The notes: generated by a model from the sequence alone, not told the origin. A stretch of DNA of 64,000 nt from Paraburkholderia silvatlantica (GCF_003096715.1 NZ_QEOL01000011.1:161832-225831); one strand, 5' to 3'. Numbered from the stretch's first letter, positions 1-9,289 are shown. Numbers and translations are program-made.

Positions 1-225
1 CTCGAGCCCGGCTCCTCGGGTTCGGAAGCTGCGGCCGGTGATCCCTTCACCGACAATCTGATTGGCCCGACCAGCATCGATTGGGGCCGTGGACCCGACG
101 ATTACGGTCGTGTCGCCTACGTGCCGACAGACGGTGGAGTGATCAAGCTTCCATCGGACGGAGTTCTCCGCCCCGCCCGTCTCATCCGCATCGAATTCGC
201 CATGGAAAGCGGCGCATCACACTGA
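1..225 (+). CDS. C-terminal fragment, SMP-30/gluconolactonase-like beta-propeller (partial)
   Basis: An open frame enters from the left edge and stops at TGA 223-225, giving the last 74 residues of a protein whose start lies outside the window. The pattern GPTSIDWGRGPDDYG, followed by a Tyr-Val-x-Thr-Asp-Gly-Gly stretch and an ending in ARLIRIEF, resembles the last blades of SMP-30/LRE-type six-bladed propeller lactonases. No catalytic metal ligand lies in this fragment, so the assignment rests on blade-like pattern only. It sits 56 bp before a carboxymuconolactone decarboxylase-family gene on the same strand, so the two could be co-transcribed in a lactone or aromatic catabolic operon. Confidence 0.5.
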   Translation, partial: LEPGSSGSEAAAGDPFTDNLIGPTSIDWGRGPDDYGRVAYVPTDGGVIKLPSDGVLRPARLIRIEFAMESGASH

Positions 226-281
226 GGGTCGACCAGGCCATGCGAGTCATGTGATCACGACTGAAAACAGGAGCAACCACG

Positions 282-875
282 ATGACTGAATCAAAACGAG
301 GCCTGGGCGGGCGGTTACCGCTCTTCGACCCGGCGAGCCTGAGTAGCGCGCAGCGGGGGCTTTACGACGCGTTGCAGAAAAGCTGGGTGATGTTTGCCAA
401 CAAGATCGGGGTCAAGGCGACGACCGAAGACGGTAGCCTGATCGGCCCGTTCAACTTCTTCCTTCTACACCCCGAAGTGACGGAGAAGCTGTCGGATTTC
501 CAGGACGCGGAAGAAGCCAATACGACGCTTCCAAAGCGCGTGCGTGAAATCGTGATCATTACGGTAGGCGCAATCTGGGGCGCCAATTACGAGCTATATG
601 CCCGTGGCCACGTGGCTCGCGAAGCCGGCCTGTCCGACAACGCTCTTGCCATAATCGCCGCTGGCGGTATCCCTGATGACCTGAGCGCCGAGGAAAGGAT
701 CGCCGCGCGTCTCGCGCGCGAACTCTCGACTCGCCACCGCATCGACGACGAGCTATACCAGGCAGCCGAGGAGGCCTTTGGCAGGACGGGTCTGTTCGAC
801 ATCGTCGCTGTCATGGGTGTGTACCAAACGGTATGCTCCGGGCTCGCGTTATTTGAGGTGCCGGCGCCCGCCTGA
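282..875 (+). CDS. carboxymuconolactone decarboxylase family protein
   Basis: 197 residues with the all-helical CMD/AhpD-like fold signature: PFNFFLLHPEV near residue 58, then LPKRVREIVIITVGAIWGANYEL and GHVAREAGLS around residues 84-120. The family includes gamma-carboxymuconolactone decarboxylases and AhpD-type peroxidase partners. This member has no Cys-x-x-Cys pair, so an AhpD-type thiol peroxidase role is unlikely. A Shine-Dalgarno AGGAG lies about 10 bp before ATG 282. It follows the lactonase-like fragment closely. Its true substrate cannot be read from sequence. Confidence 0.8.
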   Translation: MTESKRGLGGRLPLFDPASLSSAQRGLYDALQKSWVMFANKIGVKATTEDGSLIGPFNFFLLHPEVTEKLSDFQDAEEANTTLPKRVREIVIITVGAIWGANYELYARGHVAREAGLSDNALAIIAAGGIPDDLSAEERIAARLARELSTRHRIDDELYQAAEEAFGRTGLFDIVAVMGVYQTVCSGLALFEVPAPA

Positions 876-1040
876 TGAAAACGGCTTGCAGTGCGTTGGA
901 TGCGGAAAGACCGTGAACTTAAACGTCGAAGCCCGGGCATGTGGGACCCGGCTAAATTTTGAGAGATGCTGATAACGGAGCAAGGCGTGGTACATCCTCT
1001 TCATCCACGAATCGGGCAGCGCCAGGTTGAGGGAGCAGCC

Positions 1041-1490
1041 ATGGTGAGCAACGAATCCGTGGGTTTCAATGGCTTATTGGCAGTACTCGTAACAAGGTCC
1101 GTTGGGTCGATGTGGTGCGCCTATGCATTTGCCGCGCTGACACTGATCAGCTTACCGGAGGCCATTCACCAAGGCACGTTCGCGCTCATCTCCTGGATAT
1201 CGCAGACCTTTTTGCAGTTGGTCCTGCTCTCGGTCATCATGGTCGGACAGCAAGTCTTGGCGAAGGCTTCCGACAAACAAGCACTTCAGACATTTCAGGA
1301 CACTGAGGCGGTCCTACGACTTACCGACGAGATCCACAGCCTCGTAAAGGTAAACAACGGACTTACCGATGAAATTCACCGTGTTGTCAGCTTGGGAACA
1401 GACCAGGTCGTCAACGAAATTCACTGTACACGCTCTCTGGTGAAAACAACCCATCGGGGACAACGAGCCGATGACATAGTGGATTTCTGA
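1041..1490 (+). CDS. small membrane protein with two hydrophobic segments, unknown function
   Basis: 149 residues from ATG 1041, which is preceded by GGGAG; an in-frame upstream ATG at 966 lacks such a site. Two hydrophobic segments are visible, at about residues 23-43 (WCAYAFAALTLISLPEAI) and 49-69 (ISWISQTFLQLVLLSVIMVG). A hydrophilic tail then repeats a Thr-Asp-Glu-Ile-His motif three times at roughly 15-25 residue spacing. The layout (two membrane helices, conserved SDKQA-type helix, soluble tail) resembles small conserved membrane proteins of DUF1003 type found in actinobacteria and proteobacteria. I do not recognise a specific function. Confidence 0.6.
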   Translation: MVSNESVGFNGLLAVLVTRSVGSMWCAYAFAALTLISLPEAIHQGTFALISWISQTFLQLVLLSVIMVGQQVLAKASDKQALQTFQDTEAVLRLTDEIHSLVKVNNGLTDEIHRVVSLGTDQVVNEIHCTRSLVKTTHRGQRADDIVDF

Positions 1491-1699
1491 CACCGTTACC
1501 TGCCGGCATGCTCGATGAAGAGCGAGTCAACTCCGGCCAATGTCAAGGACGTCGTCCAAACCGCTCGCGCGTGTACCATTGAGCTTTCCAGCCGAGGTCT
1601 GCTTGCGCAGCGGCTTCTGGCGGGCCCGTGAGGGTTAGATTGCTTTATCTACCCGTTTCGTAGTGCCCATGAAGAACGGTAACGGGAGTATATTTCGCT

Positions 1700-2248
1700 A
1701 TGTTGAAACGGAAGGACCAGAGCTCTCCGCCTGATTTTGTTATGCAGGCCTATGCCGAGGAATTGCCCCCGGACATCTTCCTGTCGATCCGCCTGCTTTT
1801 CGCACTGAGGAATTCGGTTCAGCGCGTGAATGCCGATCTGGCTCATTGGCTCGGACCCGACGCCCTTTCCCCGGGACGGATGCAGATGCTGATGATCCTG
1901 TGGGCAAAGAAAGGTGCTGTTCTGCAAAGAGACCTCGTTGATATTTTGGGCGTCTCTCGTGCCAGTGTCTCCGAACTGCTCGATCTTTTGTCACGTGATG
2001 AATTGGTGAAGACAAGACCGGATACGCAACATGGTCGGCGTATTTATGTCGAGCTTACAGCTCTCGGACGCGAGGTCGCGACCCGACAAATTCGTGAGAA
2101 CGGTCACCGCTTGGATGTCGCGCTTGGCAAGCTATCGCAACTGGAAAAGCACGATTTGATCAATCGGCTTGATCATATTTGTGTGCTTGACAACTGCCAC
2201 TGCCCCGACTGCAACCACACGTTCGGTCGTACCAAGGCTTCGGCCTGA
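1700..2248 (+). CDS. MarR family transcriptional regulator
   Basis: 182 residues. A winged-helix core spans about residues 55-125: LSPGRMQMLMILWAKKGAV, then a recognition-helix region LGVSRASVSELLDLLSRDELV, then the wing with RIYVELTALGREV. This is the MarR/SlyA architecture. The tail carries four cysteines (Cys-x5-Cys-x-Cys-x2-Cys in the last 25 residues), not typical of plain MarR proteins; they could bind a metal or sense oxidants (inference). ATG 1700 has GGGAG about 12 bp upstream. No target gene is obvious. The IS21 remnant follows 150 bp downstream. Confidence 0.8.
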   Translation: MLKRKDQSSPPDFVMQAYAEELPPDIFLSIRLLFALRNSVQRVNADLAHWLGPDALSPGRMQMLMILWAKKGAVLQRDLVDILGVSRASVSELLDLLSRDELVKTRPDTQHGRRIYVELTALGREVATRQIRENGHRLDVALGKLSQLEKHDLINRLDHICVLDNCHCPDCNHTFGRTKASA

Positions 2249-2416
2249 TCTACTGTTTTCCCTTTCCTCTATACTTCCCAACTTCCAATGCATTTGCCCA
2301 TCCGTGCGCCGGGCTATATACCGCTTACATGCAAGGAGTTCTTCATGCATCTCGTGCGACCGATGGCCTACATCGGTCAGCAACCATGGCATGACCTCGG
2401 CGTGTTGATTTGCACG

Positions 2417-2478
2417 GAATCCTGACCTACCCTGCGCGGTAGTTTGCATCGAATATTGACCCACGTAGAACACTGACC
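2417..2478 (+). repeat. three iterated terminal repeats of the IS21-type end
   Basis: GAATCCTGACC (2417-2427), GAATATTGACC (2451-2461) and GAACACTGACC (2468-2478) share GAAnnnTGACC. IS21-family ends are known to carry multiple short repeats that bind the transposase; their position just before istA fits that role. Confidence 0.55.
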
Positions 2479-2504
2479 TGCTCGGCAACGGGCAGGGGAA
2501 CGGA

Positions 2505-2693
2505 GTGATCGACGTGGCTATATTGAGCATCATCCGACGCTGGCACTTTCGCGATCATGTCTCCTTGCGCGAGATTGCCAAACGACTGGGTGTGTCCAGA
2601 AACACGGTCAGACGCTACATACGGGCCGGCACCGTCCTGCCGGCCTATCCAGAACGCCACAGCCCCAGCATCGCTTCACCGACGTGTGCGTGA
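2505..2693 (+). pseudogene. istA: istA transposase N-terminal fragment (IS21 family)
   Basis: The frame opens with IDVAILSIIRRWHF, then a helix-turn-helix VSLREIAKRLGVSRNTVRRY, the standard N-terminus of IS21-family IstA. It stops after 62 residues, whereas IstA proteins are usually 340-510 residues. The DDE catalytic domain is missing. The fragment cannot transpose. Beyond about 2690 the sequence no longer resembles the element. Confidence 0.75.
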
Positions 2694-2823
2694 AGCAGGA
2701 GGACAGCCGGCGTGTTATAGCGGCCCGCATGCGCAGCGAAACAACGAGCGCCATCCGACGGCGCCCGCGTGGGAGAAAAAGCTGGATTACGCGCCGCAGC
2801 GGCGACGTCAGTGAGTCAGTGGT

Positions 2824-3246
2824 TCAGAACGGCTTGATGACAACCAGCGCCACCGCAGCCAGCATGCCGAGCACGGGAAGCTCGTTGAACATGCGATACC
2901 ACTTGTCGGAGCGGCGGTTTTCGCCGCGCTCGAAAGTCTTGAGCAAACGTCCGCAGTACGCGTGATAGATGATGAGCAGCACCACCACGCCCACTTTCGC
3001 ATGGATCCAGCCCTGGCCGCGTCCAATCCCCACCACGAGCCACAGCCACAAGCCGCATAGCAGCGCGGGCACGGCGATCATCGTCATGAAGCGATAGAGC
3101 TTGCGCGCCATGATGAGCAGACGCTTGACGGCCGCCGGTTCGGTTTCCATCGCGAGATTCACGAAGATGCGCGGCAGGTAGAACAGGCCCGCGAACCACG
3201 AGGCGATGAGCACGATGTGAAACGTCTTGACCCAGAGCATCGACAT
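2824..3246 (-). CDS. hemJ: protoporphyrinogen IX oxidase HemJ (CopD-like membrane protein)
   Basis: 140 residues, the usual HemJ length, with four hydrophobic segments. The family signature is WVKTFHIVLIASWFAGLFYL near the N-terminus, with the conserved histidine at position 10, followed by PRIFVN. HemJ oxidises protoporphyrinogen IX to protoporphyrin IX in heme synthesis in organisms that lack HemG and HemY. It is the last gene of the leuS-lptE-holA-proA-hemJ run, 75 bp after proA, an arrangement common in Burkholderiaceae. The IS21 remnant begins about 130 bp past its stop. Confidence 0.85.
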   Translation of the reverse strand: MSMLWVKTFHIVLIASWFAGLFYLPRIFVNLAMETEPAAVKRLLIMARKLYRFMTMIAVPALLCGLWLWLVVGIGRGQGWIHAKVGVVVLLIIYHAYCGRLLKTFERGENRRSDKWYRMFNELPVLGMLAAVALVVIKPF

Positions 3247-3321
3247 TATTTTTTCTTCTTCGTGAGCGATTGTGCAACGAGGCGGCGCGCCAAGCCGGGC
3301 GCCGCCTCGTGCGATGCGTAA

Positions 3322-4608
3322 TTATTGACGGCCTTCACCGTGGCCGAGCACCACGTATTTCAGCGAGGTCAGCCCTTCCAGACCGACCGGGCCGCGCGCG
3401 TGCAGCTTGTCGTTCGAGATGCCGATCTCCGCACCCAGACCGAACTCGAAACCGTCGGCGAAGCGCGTCGAGGCGTTCACCATCACACTCGCCGAATCGA
3501 CTTCGCGCAGGAAACGCATGGCGCGGTCGTGGTCTTCGGTGACGATCGCGTCGGTATGGTGCGAACCGTAGGCGTTGATGTGCCCGATCGCGTCGTCGAG
3601 CGTGTCGACCACCTTCACCGCCAGCACCGGCGCGAGGTACTCGGTACGCCAGTCCTCTTCGGTCGCATCCACCAGCGGAGCGACACCCGCGTCGGCGAGA
3701 ATCGAGCGCGCTGCGGCATCCACGCGCAGCTCGACTTCCTTCTCGCGATACAGGCGGCCAAGCGGCGGCAGCACGTCATGCGCAATGCCGCGCGCCACGA
3801 GCAGCGTCTCCATCGTGTTGCAGGTGCCGTAGCGGTGTGTCTTGGCGTTGTCGCACACGCTCAGCGCTTTCGCGAGATCGGCGCGGTCGTCCACGTAGAC
3901 GTGACAGATGCCGTCGAGGTGCTTGATCATCGGCACGCGCGCCTCCGCCATCAGGCGCTCGATCAGGCTCTTGCCGCCGCGCGGCACGATCACGTCCACG
4001 AATTCCGTCATCGTGATGAGCTTGCCCACGGCCGCGCGGTCGGCGGTCTCGACCACCTGCACCGCGTCCTGCGGCAATCCCGCCGCGGCCAGCCCTTCGC
4101 CAATCAGCTTCGCGAGCGCAGTATTGCATTCGAGCGCCTCGGAACCGCCGCGCAGAATCGTGGCGTTGCCCGACTTCAGGCACAGCGCCGCCGCATCGAT
4201 CGTCACGTTCGGCCGCGATTCGTAGATGATGCCGATCACGCCCAGCGGCACGCGCATCTGCCCGACCTGAATGCCGCTCGGACGGAACCTGAGGTTGCTG
4301 ATCTCGCCGATGGGGTCCGACAGCGCGGCAACCTGGCGAAGGCCCTCGACCATTGTCTTGAGCGCCTTGTCCGACAGCGTGAGGCGGTCGATGAACGCCG
4401 CGTCGTGCCCCTTCTCCTTCGCGCGCGCGAGGTCGCGTGCGTTCGCATCCTTCAAGTGCTGCGCGTCGCGCTCAATGGCTTGCGCCACCGCTTCGAGTGC
4501 CGCGTTCTTCGCGGCTGTCGAGGCCCGTGCCATCGCGCGCGAAGCGTTGCGGGCGCGGCGGCCGAGGTCGGTCATGTACTGGTCGATATCCATGGTGTCT
4601 TTCGTCAT
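3322..4608 (-). CDS. proA: gamma-glutamyl phosphate reductase
   Basis: 428 residues, full length. ProA reduces gamma-glutamyl phosphate to glutamate-5-semialdehyde with NADPH, the second step of proline synthesis. Visible signatures are the aldehyde-dehydrogenase-like ESRPNVTIDAAALCLKSGNA, the catalytic-cysteine segment RYGTCNTMETLL (Cys about residue 263), and the C-terminal GLGAEIGISNDKLHARGPVG. An alternative start five codons in (MDIDQYM) is possible. It follows holA on the same strand after a 185-bp gap. Confidence 0.95.
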   Translation of the reverse strand: MTKDTMDIDQYMTDLGRRARNASRAMARASTAAKNAALEAVAQAIERDAQHLKDANARDLARAKEKGHDAAFIDRLTLSDKALKTMVEGLRQVAALSDPIGEISNLRFRPSGIQVGQMRVPLGVIGIIYESRPNVTIDAAALCLKSGNATILRGGSEALECNTALAKLIGEGLAAAGLPQDAVQVVETADRAAVGKLITMTEFVDVIVPRGGKSLIERLMAEARVPMIKHLDGICHVYVDDRADLAKALSVCDNAKTHRYGTCNTMETLLVARGIAHDVLPPLGRLYREKEVELRVDAAARSILADAGVAPLVDATEEDWRTEYLAPVLAVKVVDTLDDAIGHINAYGSHHTDAIVTEDHDRAMRFLREVDSASVMVNASTRFADGFEFGLGAEIGISNDKLHARGPVGLEGLTSLKYVVLGHGEGRQ

Positions 4609-4793
4609 GCGGCGCGCGAGGCGCAGTCAGATGAGCTGCCCGAAGCGCGGTTCGATTCAAAGCGGTTCAGGCCGATTTTAAGGCCACCCGCCAAGGTTTG
4701 CTGGACGTGGCCGGGCGGCTCGGCAGCCGCACTGGCTGCGCGGCGGGCATAACGCAGGCGCCGTAGTGCCGGTTCAGGCAAGCGCGGAACGCC

Positions 4794-5987
4794 TTAGCCT
4801 GGCCGGCGCGACGGCCCTGCGGTGCGCGGTCGTGCCGCTGCTGAGGCCGCCGCGGCTGGGCTGGCTGGCTGCGCGCGCCCCGGCGCCACAGCACCACGCG
4901 CACTGGCCGCAGTGCGCGCCTGCGCTCCACTGTCGCGAGGCGCGGCCACGGTCATGGCGAGTTCGAACAGGCCATCCCAGGCATCGGGCGGCAGCGCATT
5001 GCGCCAGTCGGCGCGCGATTGCCCCGAAAGCCCCTTGACCTGGCGGTCGAGACGCGCCGCGAGCGCGAGACCGCGCTCAAGCGTCGCTTCGCTCAGACGC
5101 GACAGCGCCGGCCCGATGAGCCGCTCGCGCGGCCCCCACACGCGGTTCTCGCGCAGCAGCATGGCGAGCGGCTTGCCCGCCGCCACGCCGCGCTTGATGC
5201 GCAATAACGTGCGGATTTCCTCGACCACGGCCCACAGCACCAGCACCGAAGCCTCGCCTTCGCCCTGCAGCCCGTCGAGCATGCGCGCGAGGCGGCCAGC
5301 GTCGCCTGTAAGCATCGCTTCGTTGAGCTTGAATACGTCGTAGCGCGCGACGTTGAGCACAGCGTCGTGAATCTGCTCGAAGCTCAGCACGCCTTGCGGA
5401 TAAAGCAAACCAAGCTTCTGGATCTCCTGATGCGCCGCCAGCAGGTTGCCTTCCACACGCTCCGCCACGAACTGCAGCGCGCGCCGGCCGTCTTCGCCGG
5501 GCGCCACGCGCTGCCCTTGCAGCGCCAGACGCTGGCCGATCCAGTTCGGCAGCACCGCGCGCTCGACGGGATCGATCTTCAGCGCGACACCGCTCTCGGC
5601 CAGCGCCGTGAACCACGCGGACTTCTGCGTGGCGGCGTCGAGGCGAGGCAGCGTGACGAGCATCAGCACGTCGGGATTCGAGGCGGCGGCGAGCGTCTTG
5701 AGCGCGTCCGCGCCTTCCTTGCCGGGCTTGCCCGATGGAATGCGCAACTCCACCAGTTGACGATCGCCGAAGAGCGACATCGACTGGCTCGCGCCGAGGA
5801 GCGAACTCCAGTCGAAGCCGCGCTCGACGGTGAACACCGAGCGGTCCGTAAAGCCCGCCGCGCGCGCGGCTGCGCGGATGCGGTCGCACGCCTCCTGGGC
5901 GAGCAGATGTTCGTCGCCGTAGACGACGTACAGGCCGGCCAGCCCTTTCGCGAGGTGCGGTTCGAGTGCGTCGGGTCGCAGTTGCAT
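4794..5987 (-). CDS. holA: DNA polymerase III delta subunit
   Basis: 397 residues from ATG 5987, where the typical HolA opening MQLRPDALEPHLAKGLAGLY begins. The frame is open further upstream but that part is not HolA-like and would run into lptE. HolA is the clamp-loader subunit that opens the beta sliding clamp. The domain pattern is present: YVVYGDEHLLAQEA at the start, LMLVTLPRLDAATQKS mid-way, and GNLLAAHQEIQKLGLLYP. The family is usually about 340 residues; the extra ~45 at the C-terminus are Ala/Pro/Arg-rich and probably disordered. It lies 43 bp after lptE. Confidence 0.92.
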   Translation of the reverse strand: MQLRPDALEPHLAKGLAGLYVVYGDEHLLAQEACDRIRAAARAAGFTDRSVFTVERGFDWSSLLGASQSMSLFGDRQLVELRIPSGKPGKEGADALKTLAAASNPDVLMLVTLPRLDAATQKSAWFTALAESGVALKIDPVERAVLPNWIGQRLALQGQRVAPGEDGRRALQFVAERVEGNLLAAHQEIQKLGLLYPQGVLSFEQIHDAVLNVARYDVFKLNEAMLTGDAGRLARMLDGLQGEGEASVLVLWAVVEEIRTLLRIKRGVAAGKPLAMLLRENRVWGPRERLIGPALSRLSEATLERGLALAARLDRQVKGLSGQSRADWRNALPPDAWDGLFELAMTVAAPRDSGAQARTAASARGAVAPGRAQPASPAAAASAAARPRTAGPSRRPG

Positions 5988-6030
5988 GGCGCTCGGTCGA
6001 AGATCGCTCAGTAGAGGGAAACAGCGCGCA

Positions 6031-6594
6031 CTACAGCGGCGGCGGCGGCAGCGGTGCGCGCGGCGCGACACCCGGCACAACCTGATCAGGCGTCGGGTTG
6101 ATCGACTTCAGCACGGCAAGGCGCCGCATGAGCTGGTCGACAGCGTCGTTCTGCATGTCGGTGAACAGCAGATCGGCTTCCTGCGTCTTGGCGGTCGAGA
6201 ACTGATCGCTGTAGGTCATCGCGCGGTTCAGCGAAATCATGCTCGGCTGGATCAGCATGGTGCCGTCCGGTCTCGTGAGCGTGTAGCTCAGCGAATAGTT
6301 GACCTGATATTCCACCACGGCGCCGAGCGAATTGAGCGTAAGCGTGCTGAAGCTACGCCCTTCGGAAATGTGCAGCACAGCGTCGGCGTTGGCCACCGAG
6401 TCGACCACGACCGAATCGCTGCCGCCTTCGACCATGCGCGAGAGGCGCCCGACGAGCGGCGGCGGCGCGCCGACGACGGCGAGGCGCTTGAAGGCGAAGT
6501 TCTCCTCGCCGCGCAGCTGGAAGCCGCACGCCGAAAGGACCAGCGCGCCGCCCGCCACGAGCGGGAACAACCTGAGAAACGATCTGCGAATCAC
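6031..6594 (-). CDS. lptE: LPS-assembly lipoprotein LptE
   Basis: 187 residues with a lipoprotein signal: Arg-rich start, hydrophobic core and lipobox LSAC (lipidated Cys 23), followed by GFQLRG, the hallmark start of mature LptE. LptE plugs the LptD barrel and helps deliver lipopolysaccharide to the outer leaflet. The remaining sequence (VNYSLSYTLTRPDG, MTYSDQFSTAK) fits the family. The tail ends in a proline run. It lies between leuS and holA, the usual location in beta-proteobacteria. Confidence 0.92.
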   Translation of the reverse strand: MIRRSFLRLFPLVAGGALVLSACGFQLRGEENFAFKRLAVVGAPPPLVGRLSRMVEGGSDSVVVDSVANADAVLHISEGRSFSTLTLNSLGAVVEYQVNYSLSYTLTRPDGTMLIQPSMISLNRAMTYSDQFSTAKTQEADLLFTDMQNDAVDQLMRRLAVLKSINPTPDQVVPGVAPRAPLPPPPL

Positions 6595-6694
6595 ATGGAC
6601 TCCTGGGTTCGCGACAGAGTCGCCGGTGTCGGCTGAGCAGCCGCGCGCGATGCTTCGCGCGCTACGCCGCTCAACATGGCCCTGGTTTGCCTCG

Positions 6695-9289
6695 TTAGAC
6701 CACGACGTTCACGAGGCGGCCCGGCACGACGATGACCTTCTTCGGTGGGCGGCCTTCCGCGAACTTGACGAACATCTCGTGCGCGAGGGCGGCGGCTTCG
6801 ATCGCATCCTTCGGCGCGTCCTTCGCCACCGTCACGGCGCCGCGCACCTTGCCGTTCACCTGCAGCACGAGTTCGATCTCGGCCTGCTCCAGCGCCTTTT
6901 CGTCGACCTTCGGCCACGGTGCGTCGAGCAGCGTGCCGTATTCGTCGCCGTAGCCGAGCGCCTTCCAGAGTTCGAACGCGATGTGCGGCACGACCGGGTA
7001 CAGCACGCGCAGCAGCACGCCGAACGTTTCGCGCTGCACGCCCGCACTCGCGCCCCTGGCGCCGTCGATGGCGTTGAGCATCTTCATCGCCGCCGAAACG
7101 ACCGTGTTGTACTGCAGGCGCTGATAGTCGAAGTCGGCCTGCTTGAGCACGCTATAGACTTCGCGGCGCAGCGCTTTTTCGACGTCCGTGAGCGCAGCCG
7201 TATCGAACGAGGCGCGCGACCGGATCGCTTCGGCGTTCGCGTGGCCGAAGGCCCACACGCGGCGCAGGAAGCGGCTCGCGCCTTCCACGCCCGCGCCCGA
7301 CCATTCGAGCTGCTGCTCGGGCGGCGCCGCGAACATCGTAAAGAGACGCGCCGTATCGGCGCCGTACTGGTCGATCAGCACCTGCGGGTCGACGCCGTTG
7401 TTCTTCGACTTCGACATCTTCTCCACGCCGCCCAGCACCACGGCCTGGCCGTCGCTGTTGAGCGTCGCGCCAATCGGGCGGCCCTTGTCGTCGTGCGTGA
7501 CGGTTACGTCGGCCGGGTTGTACCAGGTCTTCTTGCCCGCCGCGTCTTCGCGGTAGAACGTTTCGTTGAGCACCATGCCCTGCGTGAGCAGGTTCTTCGC
7601 CGGCTCGCCGAACTTCACGAGGCCGAGGTCGCGCGAGACCTTCGCCCAGAAACGCGAATACAGCAAGTGAAGAATCGCGTGCTCGATGCCGCCGATGTAC
7701 TGGTCCATCGGCATCCAGTAGTCGGTGCGCTCGTCGACCATGCTCACGGCGTCCGGCGCGGCGTAGCGGTAGAAGTACCACGACGAGTCGACGAAGGTGT
7801 CCATCGTGTCGGTTTCGCGTTTCGCATCGGCGCCGCACGTCGGGCACTTGCAGTTCAGGAAGGCTTCCGACTTCGCGAGCGGGTTGCCCGTGCCGTCCGG
7901 CACGAGGTCTTCCGGCAGCACGACCGGCAGGTCCTTTTCCGGCACCGGCACGTCGCCGCAGCTCGGGCAGTGGATGATCGGGATCGGCGTGCCCCAGTAG
8001 CGCTGGCGCGAGATGCCCCAGTCGCGCAGACGCCACGTGACCTGCTTGTCGCCGAGGTCGAGGGCCTTGAGGTCGGCTGCGACGGCATCCACCGCCGCCG
8101 TGTAGGCGAGGCCGTCGTACTTGCCGCTGTTCACGCACACGGCGCGTTCCTTGTCGCCGTACCATTCCTGCCAGCCGTCGAGCGAGTACGTCTCGCCTTC
8201 CGCGGCGATGACCTGCCTGATCGGCAGGTTGTACTTCTGCGCGAACGCGAAATCGCGCTCGTCGTGGCCCGGCACGCCCATCACGGCGCCTTCGCCATAG
8301 CTCATCAGCACGTAGTTGCCGATCCACACCGGCACTTCCTCGTGCGTGAGCGGGTGCGTGACGCTAAAGCCCGTGGGCACGCCCTTCTTTTCCATCGTCG
8401 CGACGTCGGCTTCCGCCACGCCGCCGCGCTTGCACTCGTCGATGAACGCCTGCAGCTCCGGCTTGTCAAGCGCCAAACGCGTGGCGAGCGGATGCTCGGC
8501 CGCGATCGCCGCAAAGGTCACGCCCATGATCGTGTCGGCGCGCGTGGTGAACACGCGCAGCAGTTTCTTCTCGCCGTCGAGCTCGTACGGGAAGCCGAAG
8601 TTCACGCCGAAGCTCTTGCCGATCCAGTTCTGCTGCATGATCTTCACGCGCTCGGGCCAGCCCAGGCCGTCGAGGTCGTTCAGCAGCTCGTCGGCGTACT
8701 GCGTGATGCGCAGGTAGTACATCGGGATTTCGCGCTTTTCGACGAGCGCGCCCGAGCGCCAGCCGCGCCCGTCGATCACCTGCTCGTTGGCGAGCACGGT
8801 CTGATCGACCGGGTCCCAGTTCACCGTGCCGGTCTTCTTGTACGCGATGCCCTTCTCGAGCATCTTCAGGAAGAACCACTGGTTCCACTTGTAGTAGTCG
8901 GGCTTGCAGGTGGCGATTTCGCGCGACCAGTCGATGGCGAGGCCCATCGACTGCATCTGGCCCTTCATGTACTCGATATTGTCGTACGTCCACCTGGCCG
9001 GCGGCACGCTGTTGGCCATCGCGGCATTTTCGGCGGGCATGCCGAACGCGTCCCAGCCCATCGGCATCAACGTGTTGTAGCCGTTCATGCGCAGGTAACG
9101 GTACATCACGTCGTTGATCGTGTAGTTCCGCACGTGGCCCATGTGCAGCTTGCCCGACGGATACGGCAGCATCGAGACGCAGTAGAACTTGGGCTTGCCG
9201 GCCTTCTCGGCCGTCCGGTATGCGTCGGTGGCGCGCCATTCGCCTTGCGCGGCGGATTCGACGTCGGAGGGAACGTATTTTTCGAGCAT
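6695..9289 (-). CDS. leuS: leucyl-tRNA synthetase
   Basis: 864 residues, full length. LeuS charges tRNA-Leu. The class I motifs are present: HMGH at residues 49-52 (KLHMGHVRNYT) and KMSKS at 624-628. Zinc-finger cysteines are visible in CPSCGDVPVPEKDLP and CKCPTCG. The CP1 editing domain, with TRADTIMGVTFAAIAAEHP, lies between them. The anticodon-binding and C-terminal domains run to the end with QVNGKVRGAVTV. A very long antisense open frame over this gene is a GC-codon artefact. Confidence 0.97.
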   Translation of the reverse strand: MLEKYVPSDVESAAQGEWRATDAYRTAEKAGKPKFYCVSMLPYPSGKLHMGHVRNYTINDVMYRYLRMNGYNTLMPMGWDAFGMPAENAAMANSVPPARWTYDNIEYMKGQMQSMGLAIDWSREIATCKPDYYKWNQWFFLKMLEKGIAYKKTGTVNWDPVDQTVLANEQVIDGRGWRSGALVEKREIPMYYLRITQYADELLNDLDGLGWPERVKIMQQNWIGKSFGVNFGFPYELDGEKKLLRVFTTRADTIMGVTFAAIAAEHPLATRLALDKPELQAFIDECKRGGVAEADVATMEKKGVPTGFSVTHPLTHEEVPVWIGNYVLMSYGEGAVMGVPGHDERDFAFAQKYNLPIRQVIAAEGETYSLDGWQEWYGDKERAVCVNSGKYDGLAYTAAVDAVAADLKALDLGDKQVTWRLRDWGISRQRYWGTPIPIIHCPSCGDVPVPEKDLPVVLPEDLVPDGTGNPLAKSEAFLNCKCPTCGADAKRETDTMDTFVDSSWYFYRYAAPDAVSMVDERTDYWMPMDQYIGGIEHAILHLLYSRFWAKVSRDLGLVKFGEPAKNLLTQGMVLNETFYREDAAGKKTWYNPADVTVTHDDKGRPIGATLNSDGQAVVLGGVEKMSKSKNNGVDPQVLIDQYGADTARLFTMFAAPPEQQLEWSGAGVEGASRFLRRVWAFGHANAEAIRSRASFDTAALTDVEKALRREVYSVLKQADFDYQRLQYNTVVSAAMKMLNAIDGARGASAGVQRETFGVLLRVLYPVVPHIAFELWKALGYGDEYGTLLDAPWPKVDEKALEQAEIELVLQVNGKVRGAVTVAKDAPKDAIEAAALAHEMFVKFAEGRPPKKVIVVPGRLVNVVV

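Larger units (their letters stand above)
2403..2693 (+). mobile_element. truncated left end of an IS21-family element
   Basis: The segment begins with TGTTGATT at about 2403, carries three iterated GAAnnnTGACC repeats, and runs into a frame encoding the first ~60 residues of an IstA-type transposase, which then breaks off. No istB, right end or rest of istA is present before the hemJ gene at 2824. The element is therefore a dead remnant that marks a recombination boundary between accessory DNA and the conserved block. Confidence 0.7.
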
